Notes: generated by a model from the letters alone, not told the origin. DNA of 64,000 nucleotides from Fusobacterium varium (GCA_900637705.1 LR134390.1:186001-250000); one strand, 5' to 3'; shown: positions 8,710-18,026, numbered from the stretch's first letter. Program-made: numbers and translations.

Positions 8710-8904
8710 TTATTTAGTTTTATCAGATATAATTGCTCCAGATGCAGCGCCAACACCAGCACCTACTATAGTACCAGTATTACCTCCAATTATATGTCCT
8801 GCTACAGCACCAACTGCTGCACCAGTAGCTATATGTTTTTCAGTACGAGTACAACCTGCGAATACGATGGTTAATACAGCCATTATTAAAAAAGTTTTTT
8901 TCAT
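8710..8904 (-). CDS. Small glycine-zipper outer-membrane lipoprotein
   Basis: A protein of 64 residues: signal peptide MKKTFLIMAVLTIVFAGC with a clear lipobox (VFAGC), then glycine-zipper repeats GAAVGAVAGHIIGG and GAGVGAASGAIIS. This is the layout of OsmB/YMGG-type small lipoproteins, thought to insert in or line the outer membrane. The start is ATG at 8904, preceded by AAGGAGGG; an in-frame ATG at 8946 is upstream of that site and is rejected. It is monocistronic with its own terminator. The exact role is unknown. Confidence 0.8.
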   Translation of the reverse strand: MKKTFLIMAVLTIVFAGCTRTEKHIATGAAVGAVAGHIIGGNTGTIVGAGVGAASGAIISDKTK

Positions 8905-8978
8905 TTTTATCCCTCCTTTTGTAATGAAATAAGTTACCCTTCTCATTAAGAGATATACAAAAAAATTATATTTATCCT

Positions 8979-9290
8979 TTATAATTTAATGATAACATAT
9001 TTTTTACCTTTATAGATAATATTTTCTTGAATTTTTTTATTTATCTTTTCAAATTTTCTATGAGTATACTTTCTAGCATGCTTAGGAGGATAATCTTCAA
9101 AAGTCCTAGATGACATAAGCGCAATAGTAAGATCAAGTTCAGCTTTATCAGGAGTTACAAGATAATCTTCACCAGAAAAAGAAAAAAGTATTCCAGGGTA
9201 CATATGATCATTTTTTATTTGTTTAAAGTTAAAGGTTTTTCCTGTTTTATTAACAAGAAATTGTCCAAGGGCATTTATTCTATCTATCAT
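8979..9290 (-). CDS. Hypothetical protein, coupled to flavin reductase-like gene
   Basis: A soluble protein of 103 residues that I do not recognise. It has no signal peptide or membrane segment and no cysteine. Its start overlaps the stop of the upstream gene by four bases (ATGA), so the two are translationally coupled. The sequence runs MIDRINALGQFLVNKTG, then NDHMYPGILFSFSGEDYLV and a basic C-terminal half rich in Lys and Arg. The tight coupling suggests a shared task with the flavoprotein. Confidence 0.7.
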   Translation of the reverse strand: MIDRINALGQFLVNKTGKTFNFKQIKNDHMYPGILFSFSGEDYLVTPDKAELDLTIALMSSRTFEDYPPKHARKYTHRKFEKINKKIQENIIYKGKKYVIIKL

Positions 9291-9943
9291 TTATTTTTCA
9301 CCTTCTTTTTTCCTGATTTTTTATTTTTTAATGATTGAGAACCAAATTTTTTTGAAATAGATTTTTTTTCAATAGTTTTCTTTTTAGCAACAGAATAGCC
9401 AAAACTTCCAATAGCTTCTTTAGGCATTGGAAAGTATTCACCATGAGAATAACTTATAAGATTTGCCCATTCAAAATGAATTTTTTCATTTTCATCAAGA
9501 AGTCTTGAATCTATATGAGAACAAAGTACTTCTGCAAGAAAGAGCTCATGTGTTCCTAATGGAATTATATTTTTAACTTTACATTCTATATTTACAGGAC
9601 ATTCATCAATATATGAACTTTTTACCTCTGTACCTTCTATCATGGTAAACTTCATTTCTTCTATTTTATTGTTGGTTCTTCCAGAACGAACACCACAATA
9701 GTCTGTTTCTCTGGTAAGTTTTCTAGTTGGAAGATTTACTGTAAATTCCATAGTTTCTTTTATATATTCATATGAAAGTCTTTCAGGCCTGATAGAGATA
9801 GATAACATAGGAGGTTTTGTACAAATAGTACCAGTCCATGCTACAGTGAAAACATTTTCTTTACCTTCAGAATTTCTACTTGTAACAAGAACTACAGGAA
9901 CGGGATTAAGTACAACGCTTCCCTTAAATAGGTTTTTTTTCAT
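9287..9943 (-). CDS. Flavin reductase-like (FMN-binding split barrel) protein
   Basis: Flavoredoxin / flavin reductase-like protein of 218 residues. The split-barrel pattern is visible: NPVPVVLVTSRNSEG (strand 1), NVFTVAWTGTICTKPPMLSISI (FMN-binding region), then FTVNLPTRKL and the DYCGVRSGR loop. Such proteins bind FMN and move electrons between NAD(P)H and flavin or low-potential partners. The last 30 or so residues are an unusual Lys/Ser-rich tail (KKKTIEKKSISKKFG and following), which may bind nucleic acid or partners. The start ATG has AAAGGA upstream. Coupled by ATGA to the hypothetical gene downstream. Confidence 0.85.
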   Translation of the reverse strand: MKKNLFKGSVVLNPVPVVLVTSRNSEGKENVFTVAWTGTICTKPPMLSISIRPERLSYEYIKETMEFTVNLPTRKLTRETDYCGVRSGRTNNKIEEMKFTMIEGTEVKSSYIDECPVNIECKVKNIIPLGTHELFLAEVLCSHIDSRLLDENEKIHFEWANLISYSHGEYFPMPKEAIGSFGYSVAKKKTIEKKSISKKFGSQSLKNKKSGKKKVKNK

Positions 9944-10029
9944 AATATATCCTTTCTTTGATTATTTCATTTTTAGAAAATTATAACATTTTTTCTTAAT
10001 TGCTACAAATAATAAAATAAGGATTGTTG

Positions 10030-10058
10030 TTGCTTATAGAAAAACCATATGATATACT
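10030..10058 (+). promoter_or_regulatory. Promoter of minCDE
   Basis: TTGCTT (10030-10035), a 17-base spacer and TATACT (10053-10058), 34 bases before the minC start. Confidence 0.6.
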
Positions 10059-10092
10059 AAGATTATAAAGTTGAGTGAAAAAGGTGAAACTT

Positions 10093-10755
10093 ATGAATAA
10101 TTATGTTATTTTAAAAGGGAAAAAAGACAGATTAGTGATACATTTAAATTCAGAAGTAGATTTTTTGACTCTTAGAGACAGCTTAGTCGAAAAAGTAAGA
10201 GAGGCTAGGAATTTTATTGGAAATGTTCAGTTGGCTATTGAATTTAGCAACAGGATATTATCAGAATTAGAGGAAAATGTACTAATTGATCTAATAAAAT
10301 TAAATAGTGATATTAATATCACTTATGTATTTTCTGAGAGTGGCTCTGAAAAAAAAGACAAGATAAAATTCTTTAAGGCTGTAACAGAAGAAGGACCTAC
10401 AAAATTTTTTAGGGGTACTTTGAGATCTGGAAGTAAGTTGGAATATGATGGAAACATAGTAATTTTAGGAGATGTGAATCCTGGAGCACTAGTAAGAGCA
10501 AGAGGGAATGTAATAGTTCTTGGATATTTAAATGGTACTATATATGCTGGTCTTGATGAAGATTCAGATGCTTTTATAGGAGCTAATTTTATGAATCCCA
10601 TTCAAATGGTAATTGGTGCAGTTACTGCAAAGCCTATGCAAAAAGAGATTCTTGATACCAACAAGATAGACAGAAAAGGTGGATTCAAAATAGCTTACAT
10701 CAAAAACAATGAAATATTTATCGAAGATTTTAGCACACGTTCATTTTGTGAATAA
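10093..10755 (+). CDS. minC: Septum site-determining protein MinC
   Basis: Inhibitor of FtsZ ring formation, about 220 residues. The N-terminal domain (about 1-100) starts MNNYVILKGKKDRL; the C-terminal beta-helix domain (about 115-215) carries the strongly conserved RSGSKLEYDGNIVILGDVNPGA and LGYLNGTIYAG, which bind MinD. The ATG at 10093 has AAGGTG six bases upstream; a GTG at 10075 is an alternative start. First gene of minCDE; 29 bases before minD. Confidence 0.95.
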   Translation: MNNYVILKGKKDRLVIHLNSEVDFLTLRDSLVEKVREARNFIGNVQLAIEFSNRILSELEENVLIDLIKLNSDINITYVFSESGSEKKDKIKFFKAVTEEGPTKFFRGTLRSGSKLEYDGNIVILGDVNPGALVRARGNVIVLGYLNGTIYAGLDEDSDAFIGANFMNPIQMVIGAVTAKPMQKEILDTNKIDRKGGFKIAYIKNNEIFIEDFSTRSFCE

Positions 10756-10784
10756 CCAAAAATTTATGTTGGGAGTGGATTAAG

Positions 10785-11576
10785 ATGGCAAAGGTGTTTG
10801 TAGTTACATCAGGAAAGGGAGGAGTAGGTAAAACAACTACTACTGCTAACCTTGGAGCTGGTCTGGCTCTTAAAGGCAATAAAGTGCTTTTAATAGATAC
10901 AGATATTGGGTTAAGAAATCTTGATGTTGTAATAGGGCTTGAAAATAGAATAGTTTATGATTTAGTTGATGTGATAGAAGGAAGATGCAGAATAGCACAG
11001 GCTCTTATTAAGGATAAGAGATGTTCTAATTTGTGTCTTTTGCCAGCTGCACAGATTAGAGATAAAAATGATATAAATGGAGATCAGATGAAAACTCTGA
11101 TAGAAGCTTTGAGAAAAGATTTTGATTATATAATAATAGATTGCCCTGCTGGAATTGAGCAAGGTTTTAAAAATGCAATAGCAGCAGCAGACGAAGCTAT
11201 TGTAGTGACAACTCCTGAAATATCTGCAACAAGAGATGCAGATAGAATAATTGGATTATTAGAAGCTAATGATATAAGAAATCCAAAGCTTATAATTAAT
11301 CGTATAAAAATGGATATGGTAAAAGCAGGGAATATGCTTGGAGTAGAAGATATTTTAGATATTCTTGCAATACCTTTGCTTGGAGTTATTCCCGATGATG
11401 AAAATATAGTTATATCAACTAATAAAGGAGAACCTTTAGTATATAAAGGGGAGTCTTTAGCAGCAGAAGCATATAGAAATGTGGTATTAAGAATGACAGG
11501 GAAAGAGGTTCCTTTTCTTGATTTAGATGTGAAGCAGGGATTCTTTGATAAACTAAAAATGGTTTTTGGAAAGTAG
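10785..11576 (+). CDS. minD: Septum site-determining ATPase MinD
   Basis: Membrane-associated ParA/MinD-type ATPase of 263 residues that recruits MinC and is released by MinE. The deviant Walker A SGKGGVGKTT (residues 9-18) has both signature lysines. Switch I and II regions appear as DTDIGLRNLDVVIGLENR and IIIDCPAGIEQGF. The C-terminus (KQGFFDKLKMVFGK) forms the amphipathic membrane-targeting helix. Start ATG follows GGGAGTGG. Middle gene of the minCDE operon. Confidence 0.97.
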   Translation: MAKVFVVTSGKGGVGKTTTTANLGAGLALKGNKVLLIDTDIGLRNLDVVIGLENRIVYDLVDVIEGRCRIAQALIKDKRCSNLCLLPAAQIRDKNDINGDQMKTLIEALRKDFDYIIIDCPAGIEQGFKNAIAAADEAIVVTTPEISATRDADRIIGLLEANDIRNPKLIINRIKMDMVKAGNMLGVEDILDILAIPLLGVIPDDENIVISTNKGEPLVYKGESLAAEAYRNVVLRMTGKEVPFLDLDVKQGFFDKLKMVFGK

Positions 11577-11583
11577 GTGTATT

Positions 11584-11856
11584 ATGGGAATTTTTGATTT
11601 TTTTAAAAAAAGTGATACTCAATCTAAAAATATTGCTAAAGACAGACTTAAATTAGTTTTAATTCATGACAGAGCAATGTTACCTTCTGGTGTACTTGAA
11701 GATATGAAAGATGATATAATAGCTGCAATATCAAAGTATGTAGATATTGATAGGAATAGTTTAAATATAGAAGTGGCTCAAAGTCCAGAAAATAAAAGAA
11801 GAACAACTTTGATAGCCAATATACCATTAATAATAAAAAAAACTGAAGAAGAATAA
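11584..11856 (+). CDS. minE: Cell division topological specificity factor MinE
   Basis: Small protein of about 90 residues that stimulates MinD ATPase and drives Min oscillation. The N-terminus MGIFDFFKKSDTQ is the membrane-binding helix, followed by the anti-MinCD region (AKDRLKLVLIHDRA) and the dimerisation domain. The start at 11584, eight bases after the minD stop, fits the conserved N-terminus; an in-frame start at 11566 inside minD would add a non-conserved leader. Last gene of the operon, followed by a terminator. Confidence 0.94.
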   Translation: MGIFDFFKKSDTQSKNIAKDRLKLVLIHDRAMLPSGVLEDMKDDIIAAISKYVDIDRNSLNIEVAQSPENKRRTTLIANIPLIIKKTEEE

Positions 11857-11890
11857 TAAAAATATTATGATAAATAAGAAATGGCAAAAT

Positions 11891-11937
11891 AGAAAAAGAC
11901 AGAATTTAGAGAGAACTCTATTTTCTGTCTTTTTTCT
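11891..11937. terminator. Bidirectional terminator between minE and MarR gene
   Basis: AAAAAGACAGAA pairs with TTCTGTCTTTTT around an A/T-rich interior that includes GAGAG/CTC. A T run follows on the plus strand and the mirror-image run on the minus strand. It overlaps the last codons of the MarR gene. Confidence 0.75.
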
Positions 11938-12489
11938 TCCTATTTTTTAGAAGATTTTCATTTTTAAATTTATTTATTTTTATAAAAAAATCAAAAATAG
12001 TTTTAAGTTCGCTATCAGTAAAATTATCTTCTAGAAATAGTTCTATTTCTTTTTCTTTTTTTAAAAACTGCTTGTATATATTTAAATATATTTTTGTTCC
12101 AGATTTTGTAAGTGAAAGAAATACCTCTTTTTTATTAGGTGGCATTTGAAAAGTTTCTATAAGGTCAATAGAGTGAAGCTTTTTAATAGCTTTGCTAGTG
12201 TATCCTTTACTACTTTTCATTTTTTTTGATAATTGAGTAATATTTATATTTTCATTAGAACCAATATGATAAATAAATTATAATCAGATATATTAAGATT
12301 AGAAATTATATCTATTTCTAAAAACTCGTCCTCTTTTTCAGATAGATATTGAAATTCTTTCATACTTAGATATATTTCTGGGATAAATCTATTTCTGGGT
12401 TCTCTGGAAAGAAAGTCTTTATAAAATTCATGGCTATCTTCTATTAAATTAAAAAATTTTTTTACAACTTTATTAGAAATTTTAATCAC
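11918..12489 (-). CDS. MarR family transcriptional regulator (frameshifted in this sequence)
   Basis: Two adjacent open stretches (12489-12244 and 12220-11918) join into one protein of about 190 residues if one base is added near 12276-12278, reading SDYNFIYHIGSNENINITQLS. The joined protein has the MarR winged helix: ITQLSKKMKSSKGYTSKAIKKL is the helix-turn-helix (about residues 80-105), followed by a wing with KKEVFLSLTKSG and a C-terminal dimerisation helix. It has a longer N-terminal arm than usual MarR proteins. The start is probably GTG 12489. It is divergent from the PTS gene, with paired operator-like sites between. Confidence 0.72.
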
Positions 12490-12507
12490 CCTTTCCGAAA
12501 AAAGATA

Positions 12508-12521
12508 GTTTCCTTAGAAAC
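12508..12521. promoter_or_regulatory. Candidate MarR operator 1
   Basis: GTTTCCTTAGAAAC: inverted repeat GTTTC-N4-GAAAC. It overlaps the start region of the MarR promoter, just downstream of its -10 box, as expected for autorepression. The same pattern recurs at 12593-12606. Confidence 0.55.
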
Positions 12522-12550
12522 ATTATACAATTTAAAACCTTATTTTACAA
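12522..12550 (-). promoter_or_regulatory. Promoter of the MarR-type gene
   Basis: On the minus strand, TTGTAA (12550-12545), a 17-base spacer and TATAAT (12527-12522). Confidence 0.6.
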
Positions 12551-12592
12551 GGAAACTCGAGAGAAAAAATTGTTATGATTGAAAATAGGAAT

Positions 12593-12606
12593 GTTTCTTA
12601 TGAAAC
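12593..12606. promoter_or_regulatory. Candidate MarR operator 2
   Basis: GTTTCTTATGAAAC: the same GTTTC-N4-GAAAC inverted repeat as 12508-12521, upstream of the PTS promoter at 12653-12681. Two copies in one divergent intergenic region suggest one regulator acting on both genes. Confidence 0.55.
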
Positions 12607-12652
12607 AATAAAAATTAGTTCTAATAGAGAAAATAAATTCAAGAACCGTATA

Positions 12653-12681
12653 TTGACAGCAATTTTGCAGTAAAGTATACT
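12653..12681 (+). promoter_or_regulatory. Promoter of the PTS EIICB gene
   Basis: TTGACA (12653-12658), a 17-base spacer and TATACT (12676-12681). A further TATAAT at 12685-12690 is too far from this -35 box. Confidence 0.75.
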
Positions 12682-12732
12682 TAGTATAATAAAATAACTT
12701 AGAATTTTAATTTTTTAGGAGGGAGCTTGATT

Positions 12733-14346
12733 ATGAAAAAAGGATTTTCTCTTTTACAGAGAGTAGGAAGGGCATTTATGTTGCCAATTGCAGTTCTCCC
12801 CATGGCAGGAATACTATTGGGAGTAGGAGGGGCTTTTACAAGTAGTGCTATAGTAGACACATATAATTTAACTTTTTTAGAACCAGGCACATTACTTAAT
12901 CATATTTTAATATTGTTTTTAAATGCAGGAGCATTTATTTTTGCTAATTTATCAGTTATATTTGCTGTAGGAGTAGCAATAGGTCTTGCACATCAAAATA
13001 AGGAAACAGCTGCACTTTCAGCACTTTTAGGTTTTCTTCTTTTTCATACAGTGATAGGAACAGTTCTGGGATTTATGGGACAGACAGCAGATACTACAAC
13101 AGTTCAGGCACTTATGACCAAAGGAATGACTTATGGAGAAGCTATTGGAAAAGCTTCTTTATATACAAAAGAATTGGGAATATTTACACTTCAGACTGGA
13201 GTTTTAGGGGGAATAATTTGTGGATGTTTTTCAGCATTTATAACAAATAGATTTTCAAATAGAACTTTACCTGACTATCTTGCATTTTTTAGTGGAAACA
13301 GACTTGTACCAGTATTAACAATGGTATTTTTTATACCATTAGGAGTCATAGTCCCATTTATATGGCCTACAGTTTTTGGAGTAGTTGTAAAAGCAGGAGA
13401 AGCATTTACAGCCATGGGTCCACTGGGAACTTTTCTTTATGGAATGACAGGAAGACTTTTGAATGTATTTGGACTTCATCATGCAGTTTATCCATTATTC
13501 TGGTATACTGAACTTGGTGGAACTATGGAGATAGCAGGGCAGATGATAGCAGGAGGACAAAAAATATTCTTTGCTCAATTAGCTGATCCATCTACTATTC
13601 ATTATTCAGCAGATGCAACAAGAACTATGACTGGAGGATTTCTGCCAATGATGTTTGGACTTCCAGCTGCTGCCCTTGCGATGTATAGATGTGCTGATGC
13701 AGACAATAAAGCAAAAATAAAAGGAATACTGGTTTCAGCAGCTTTGACATCTTTTCTTACTGGAATAACAGAGCCAATAGAATTTACATTCCTGTTTGTT
13801 GCTCCACCTTTATATGTAATTCATGCAATATTAGAAGGGATATCTTATGGACTTATGCATTTCCTTAATGTAGCAGTTGGAATAACTTTTTCAAGAGGAA
13901 TAATAGACTTTACATTTTTTGGACTACTTCAAGGAATGGCAAAGACTTCATATCAATGGATATTGATATTAGGTCCAATATATTCAATAGGATATTACTT
14001 TATTTTTAAATTTATGATAGAAAAGTTTAACTATATGACTCCTGGTAGAAAAGGTGGAGAAAATAAGCTTTATACAAGAAAAGATTATCAAGGAAAAACT
14101 GATAATGATGATTTTATTGATGAAATAGTAAAAGCTCTAGGGGGAGCAGATAATATTGAGGGAATAGATGCTTGTATCACAAGATTAAGGGTCACAGTAA
14201 AAGATGAAACTAAAGTCGTTGATGATAATGCTTGGAAAGAGTTGAAATCTCAAGGAGTAATAAGAGCAGGAAAAGGAATACAGATAATATATGGAACTCA
14301 AGCAGAAATTTATAAAAATAAAATAATAAAAAAATATAAATTATAA
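12733..14346 (+). CDS. PTS glucose/maltose-family EIICB permease
   Basis: Sugar transporter of the phosphotransferase system that imports and phosphorylates a glucose-type sugar. The EIIC membrane domain (about residues 1-415) opens MKKGFSLLQRVGRAFMLPIAVLP and carries the signature GITEPIEFTFLFVAPP. The EIIB domain (about 455-537) has the phosphorylated Cys481 in IDACITRLRV. About 537 residues is close to MalX/MalB-type EIICB proteins; no EIIA domain is fused, so EIIA must come from elsewhere. Start: ATG 12733 with AGGAGGG upstream; TTG 12727 is possible. No glycosidase is adjacent, so glucose versus maltose cannot be settled. Confidence 0.9.
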   Translation: MKKGFSLLQRVGRAFMLPIAVLPMAGILLGVGGAFTSSAIVDTYNLTFLEPGTLLNHILILFLNAGAFIFANLSVIFAVGVAIGLAHQNKETAALSALLGFLLFHTVIGTVLGFMGQTADTTTVQALMTKGMTYGEAIGKASLYTKELGIFTLQTGVLGGIICGCFSAFITNRFSNRTLPDYLAFFSGNRLVPVLTMVFFIPLGVIVPFIWPTVFGVVVKAGEAFTAMGPLGTFLYGMTGRLLNVFGLHHAVYPLFWYTELGGTMEIAGQMIAGGQKIFFAQLADPSTIHYSADATRTMTGGFLPMMFGLPAAALAMYRCADADNKAKIKGILVSAALTSFLTGITEPIEFTFLFVAPPLYVIHAILEGISYGLMHFLNVAVGITFSRGIIDFTFFGLLQGMAKTSYQWILILGPIYSIGYYFIFKFMIEKFNYMTPGRKGGENKLYTRKDYQGKTDNDDFIDEIVKALGGADNIEGIDACITRLRVTVKDETKVVDDNAWKELKSQGVIRAGKGIQIIYGTQAEIYKNKIIKKYKL

Positions 14347-14350
14347 TAGT

Positions 14351-14382
14351 AAAAAAGAGGATATTTTCAAAATATCCTCTTT
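14351..14382. terminator. Bidirectional terminator between PTS and porin genes
   Basis: AAAAAAGAGGATATTTT pairs with AATATCCTCTTTTTT around a CAA loop. It lies between the convergent ends at 14346 and 14394. Confidence 0.88.
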
Positions 14383-14393
14383 TTTTAATTAAA

Positions 14394-15476
14394 TTAAAAT
14401 ACAGTAGTCATTCCAACGGTAACAGTAGGCTGCCATCTCCAGTGACTTGCTGATTTTTCAGATTCTATTTCCCAGTTTCTATATTCTGCACCAGCAACAG
14501 CATACACACTGAAAGCAGGAATAACTTGATAAGTTCCCTGAATTCCTGGGTAAGCATATAGAGAATAAGAAGCTTTTTGGCTATTTTCATTTTCATGTCC
14601 ATAAAGTTTGTATTGACTCCAGTTATATTGATCATATCCACCTTCAAATACAAAGTCTAGCATGAATTTTTCATTACTACTAGTATAAAGATTTGTTACA
14701 TTATATAAATATGCTTCTACATCAATGGTAAAATCTTTATCTTTTTCTTTTCTCCCACTATCAAATCCATATTTTTTTCCTAGAAAATTTTGCTGAGCAA
14801 AAATATTCAACTCGAAAGCAAAATTTAGAGGTAATTCAGTCATTGATTCTAAGTTAATTCCTAGTTTGTTAATATAGTCATCATCATTTGAATCTGCCCA
14901 TTCATATTCATATTTTGGTCCAATAGTGAAATCAGTAGTCTTGATATAGTCATTATTGAACATATATTGAGCTAAATTAAATCCAGCCCAATATTCTATT
15001 CTCTGAGCTTCATCAGCACTTACATTTTCATATTCTATTCTAGATATGAATTCGATTTTAGAATCTCCAATAGTTCCATGATTATAGAAATAATCTAATT
15101 TTATTTCATTTCCATCTTCACCCTTTTGTTTTGGATCATCTGAACTATGATTCCAATTGGAAAATGATTTAACTTCAAATGCGAAAGATTGATTTTCAGT
15201 CATTTGAATATCTCCAGAAAGATTAATTTCAGTATAATTATTTTTAACTTCATTATTTCTATAATTTAGTTCCTCAGCTTTTCCATAAAATCTAGTTTCT
15301 AGATTTAATACACCATTAGGTCTAAATCCTTCCTCTTTATCTCGGTAAACAATAACCTCTTTCTCAACTACTTGTATAGGAGCTTCTTCAACTGTAGTAG
15401 GAGCTGGAACAGTTTCTTTTGCAGATGCAGATATAACAACAAGTAAAGAACCTAGTAAAAGAATTAATTTCTTCAT
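14394..15476 (-). CDS. Outer-membrane beta-barrel porin, FomA-like
   Basis: A 360-residue outer-membrane protein. The signal peptide MKKLILLLGSLLVVISASA is followed by a short Pro/Val-rich linker with VVEKEVIVYRDKEEGFRPNG, the same arrangement as in fusobacterial FomA-type porins. The rest alternates polar and aromatic residues as in beta strands, and the protein ends in phenylalanine (TVGMTTVF), the usual BAM-recognition residue. It probably forms a diffusion channel. GGGGAAA lies before the ATG. Monocistronic, convergent with the PTS gene. FomA-type identity is by pattern; other fusobacterial barrel families are possible. Confidence 0.8.
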   Translation of the reverse strand: MKKLILLLGSLLVVISASAKETVPAPTTVEEAPIQVVEKEVIVYRDKEEGFRPNGVLNLETRFYGKAEELNYRNNEVKNNYTEINLSGDIQMTENQSFAFEVKSFSNWNHSSDDPKQKGEDGNEIKLDYFYNHGTIGDSKIEFISRIEYENVSADEAQRIEYWAGFNLAQYMFNNDYIKTTDFTIGPKYEYEWADSNDDDYINKLGINLESMTELPLNFAFELNIFAQQNFLGKKYGFDSGRKEKDKDFTIDVEAYLYNVTNLYTSSNEKFMLDFVFEGGYDQYNWSQYKLYGHENENSQKASYSLYAYPGIQGTYQVIPAFSVYAVAGAEYRNWEIESEKSASHWRWQPTVTVGMTTVF

Positions 15477-15607
15477 TATATTTCCCCTTTCAAAATATTT
15501 GTTTTAATAATGAAAATAATATCATTTTTTTTGTTTAAAGTAAAATTCAATAAAAAACTAGTAAGTATTCAAAAATTTATAATACAAATAGTTTGAATTG
15601 AAAAATA

Positions 15608-15636
15608 AAAATGGTTCATTTATATGAACCATTTTA
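15608..15636 (-). terminator. Terminator after the GT39 gene
   Basis: AAAATGGTTCAT pairs with ATGAACCATTTT around TTAT. On the minus strand it is followed by TATTTTT. It lies just after the glycosyltransferase stop at 15645. Confidence 0.82.
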
Positions 15637-15644
15637 ATAACTTT

Positions 15645-17115
15645 TTAATTAGTATAAAGATAATAATTTTTATTGTTATAAATAAGTTTAAAACTTTTAT
15701 TTTCTTCAATATCATCTTTATATTTTTTTCTGCTGACTAAGAATATTTTTTTATTTTCAATTTTAGAGAGATTTTCTTTATTTTCAATCTCTCTTATATT
15801 TTTATTTATTTCATAAGAAGCATTTAAAAAATCAGGGAATTTATAAGCAACTATTTCAAAATTGTTTTCTCTCGTGAGAGAAATAATATTTTTTAAACTA
15901 AATTCATTATTATATTTTATAAGTATAAATGGAAAAATTAGATATAAAATAAAAATAGTACCAGATGTATATATTATCCAGTTATCTTTATTTTTTTTCT
16001 TATTGAATATAATATCAAGAAATAGAGGAATTACTAAAAGTCCTTCTGTAATTTTTATAAGGATATTTCTATACTTGTTATCTTTTATTTTTTCTATAAA
16101 AGCTAAACATAGAATTATAAATCCTGTATAAAGAGGAAGAAGATATATATCTAACTTTCCACTTAAAAAAGAAAAAAATACTAAAGGAATTATACTCCAT
16201 GCAAATCCAATTTTTTCAAGTAATGACCACGACAAGTATTTTTTATATTTTTTAAATAATATATGAGAGCACCTAAATATAACACTCCATAAGGATAGAG
16301 TATCAGAGGAAGCTTTTCAAAATAAAAATAAAATGGTCTTGAGTGAGTTTTAGCTTTTATCATACGTCCTACTGTTTCTTGTCCTAAAAGAAGTGATATA
16401 TATTCTTTTCCTTCAGGTTGAAGATATATTCCATAAAGCCATATTCCAATTACTGTTGCAATCAACAGAATCCCTTTAAAAAGATGTATTTCCTTAAGAA
16501 AAGATAATTTTTTTTCTAGTATGAGAAAGGTTAATATAGTCAATAGAGGAACAACAAATCCTGCACCTCCTTTTACTAAGATTGCAGCAGCTATACTTAG
16601 ATACATAAATATGAGTTTTGTAATAGTTATTCTATCTTTTTCTAGATATAGTGTAAAAAATATATATAGAGAGGATAGTATAAAAAAACTCATAAGCATA
16701 TCCATTCTTAAAAATAATGATATTCCTAAGAAATATGGAATAGTCATTAAAATTATAGCAGTAAAAAAGCCAGTTTTTTCATCTTTTAACTTTGTAAGAA
16801 GTTTAAAAGATAAAATTGATATTCCAAAAGAGGGAAGCAGACTTCCAACTAAAAGAGATAGTGAAAAAATAAATTTTTAAAATATGTTTTAAAAAATATC
16901 AATATCCAAAAATATAGTGGGGGCTTGTCTGGATAAAGCTCTGAAAAATATTTTAGTATAAGATAATTTTTTGCTTGTATCATATCATCAGTTACTACAA
17001 AATATTTTAGTTCATTTCTAGCATCAGGATATCTAAAAAAAGCTAAAGGAATAAAAATAATAAAATAAATAAAAATAATGAAAAGGTAGTATTTTCTATA
17101 GGGTTTATTTTCCAT
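15645..17115 (-). CDS. GT39/ArnT-like membrane glycosyltransferase (two frameshifts in this sequence)
   Basis: Three open stretches join into one polytopic protein of about 490 residues if one base is added at 16864-16869 (A6) and one at 16239-16244 (T6). The N-terminus has a first membrane helix, then DARNELKYF, with the acidic residues expected of the GT-C catalytic loop, and YPDKPPLYFWI, the KPPLxYW motif of the PMT/ArnT family. Many membrane helices follow, then a C-terminal soluble part. Such enzymes move sugars from lipid-phosphate donors to lipid A or proteins outside the membrane. The start ATG has GGAGG upstream. It follows the HAD gene by about 50 bases, so may be co-transcribed with the efflux genes. 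Confidence 0.75.
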
Positions 17116-17167
17116 ATTTCCTCCAAATATAAAAATATTTTATATGGAAAAGTATCTCATAATAAGA

Positions 17168-17979
17168 TTAAATTTTAGTAAAAATAAATTTATTTATAAG
17201 TTCTGCTATTCCACCTTCGTCGTTAGATGAAACAATATAATCTGTAATTTTTCTTATTTCTGGCTGGGCATTGGCAACAGCAACAGAGGTTCCAGCAGCT
17301 TTTAACATTGGGAGATCATTAAATGAATCACCAACAGCAATTACTTCTTCTATTTTTATTCCTAGAATATCAGCTAATTTTACAATAGCAGTTCCCTTAT
17401 CTACTCCCAGTTTTGTAACTTCAAGGAAGAAAGGTTTAGATATGGCTATACTATATTTATCTCCATATTCTTTTTTTAATTCAACTTCTACTTTTTTAAG
17501 ATATGAAGGTTCTGCCAGAAGCATACATTTTATAGCATTTTTATTTACAGCTTCTTTAAAGTCTTTTACTTTTCTATGTTTCATTTTAGTAAGAGTTACT
17601 TCTACATCTATATATTCACTGTCAGTTTCAGATATAATCTCATCATCTATATAAGTAAGAATATGGGTATTATATTTTTTGCTAAAGTCATACATAAGAT
17701 GGATATCTTCTTTGTTCAATGATTCTTCTAAAATATTTTTTGAGTAGCACAATCTGTAATGATAGATCCATTGAAAGAAAGGAGAAAACTTTTATAGTCA
17801 GCAAGATGTAATTCTTCAGCTAATTCTTTCATGGCAAAAGTAGGTCTTCCAGAAGCTGGGATAAATTTTATACCTGCTTTTTGAGCTTTCATTATAGCTT
17901 CTTTATCAATAAGAGATATTTTCTTCTCAGAATTTAAAAGGGTATCATCTAAATCTGTAACTATCATTTTATATTTCAC
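17168..17979 (-). CDS. Cof-type HAD family phosphatase (frameshifted in this sequence)
   Basis: Cytoplasmic HAD-superfamily phosphatase of the Cof/YidA (IIB cap) group, about 270 residues once one base is added at the T6 run 17736-17741. Motif I is VTDLDDTLLN (nucleophile Asp9), motif II lies around FIPASGRP, and motifs III-IV are KGTAIVKLADILG and VIAVGDSFNDLPMLKAAG. Substrates are usually sugar phosphates or cofactor phosphates and cannot be assigned. The start is GTG 17979, six bases after GGAGG. It is 47 bases downstream of the EmrB-like gene, probably in the same transcript. Confidence 0.82.
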
Positions 17980-18026
17980 AATAATCCTCCATAAAAAGTT
18001 TTCTTATAATTATAGCAACATGGAGA

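Noticed and set aside
8552-8932. Plus-strand open frame of about 126 codons over the small lipoprotein gene
   Set aside because: It starts at TTG without a ribosome binding site and is antisense to a lipoprotein gene with clear signal peptide, glycine zipper, ribosome binding site and terminator.
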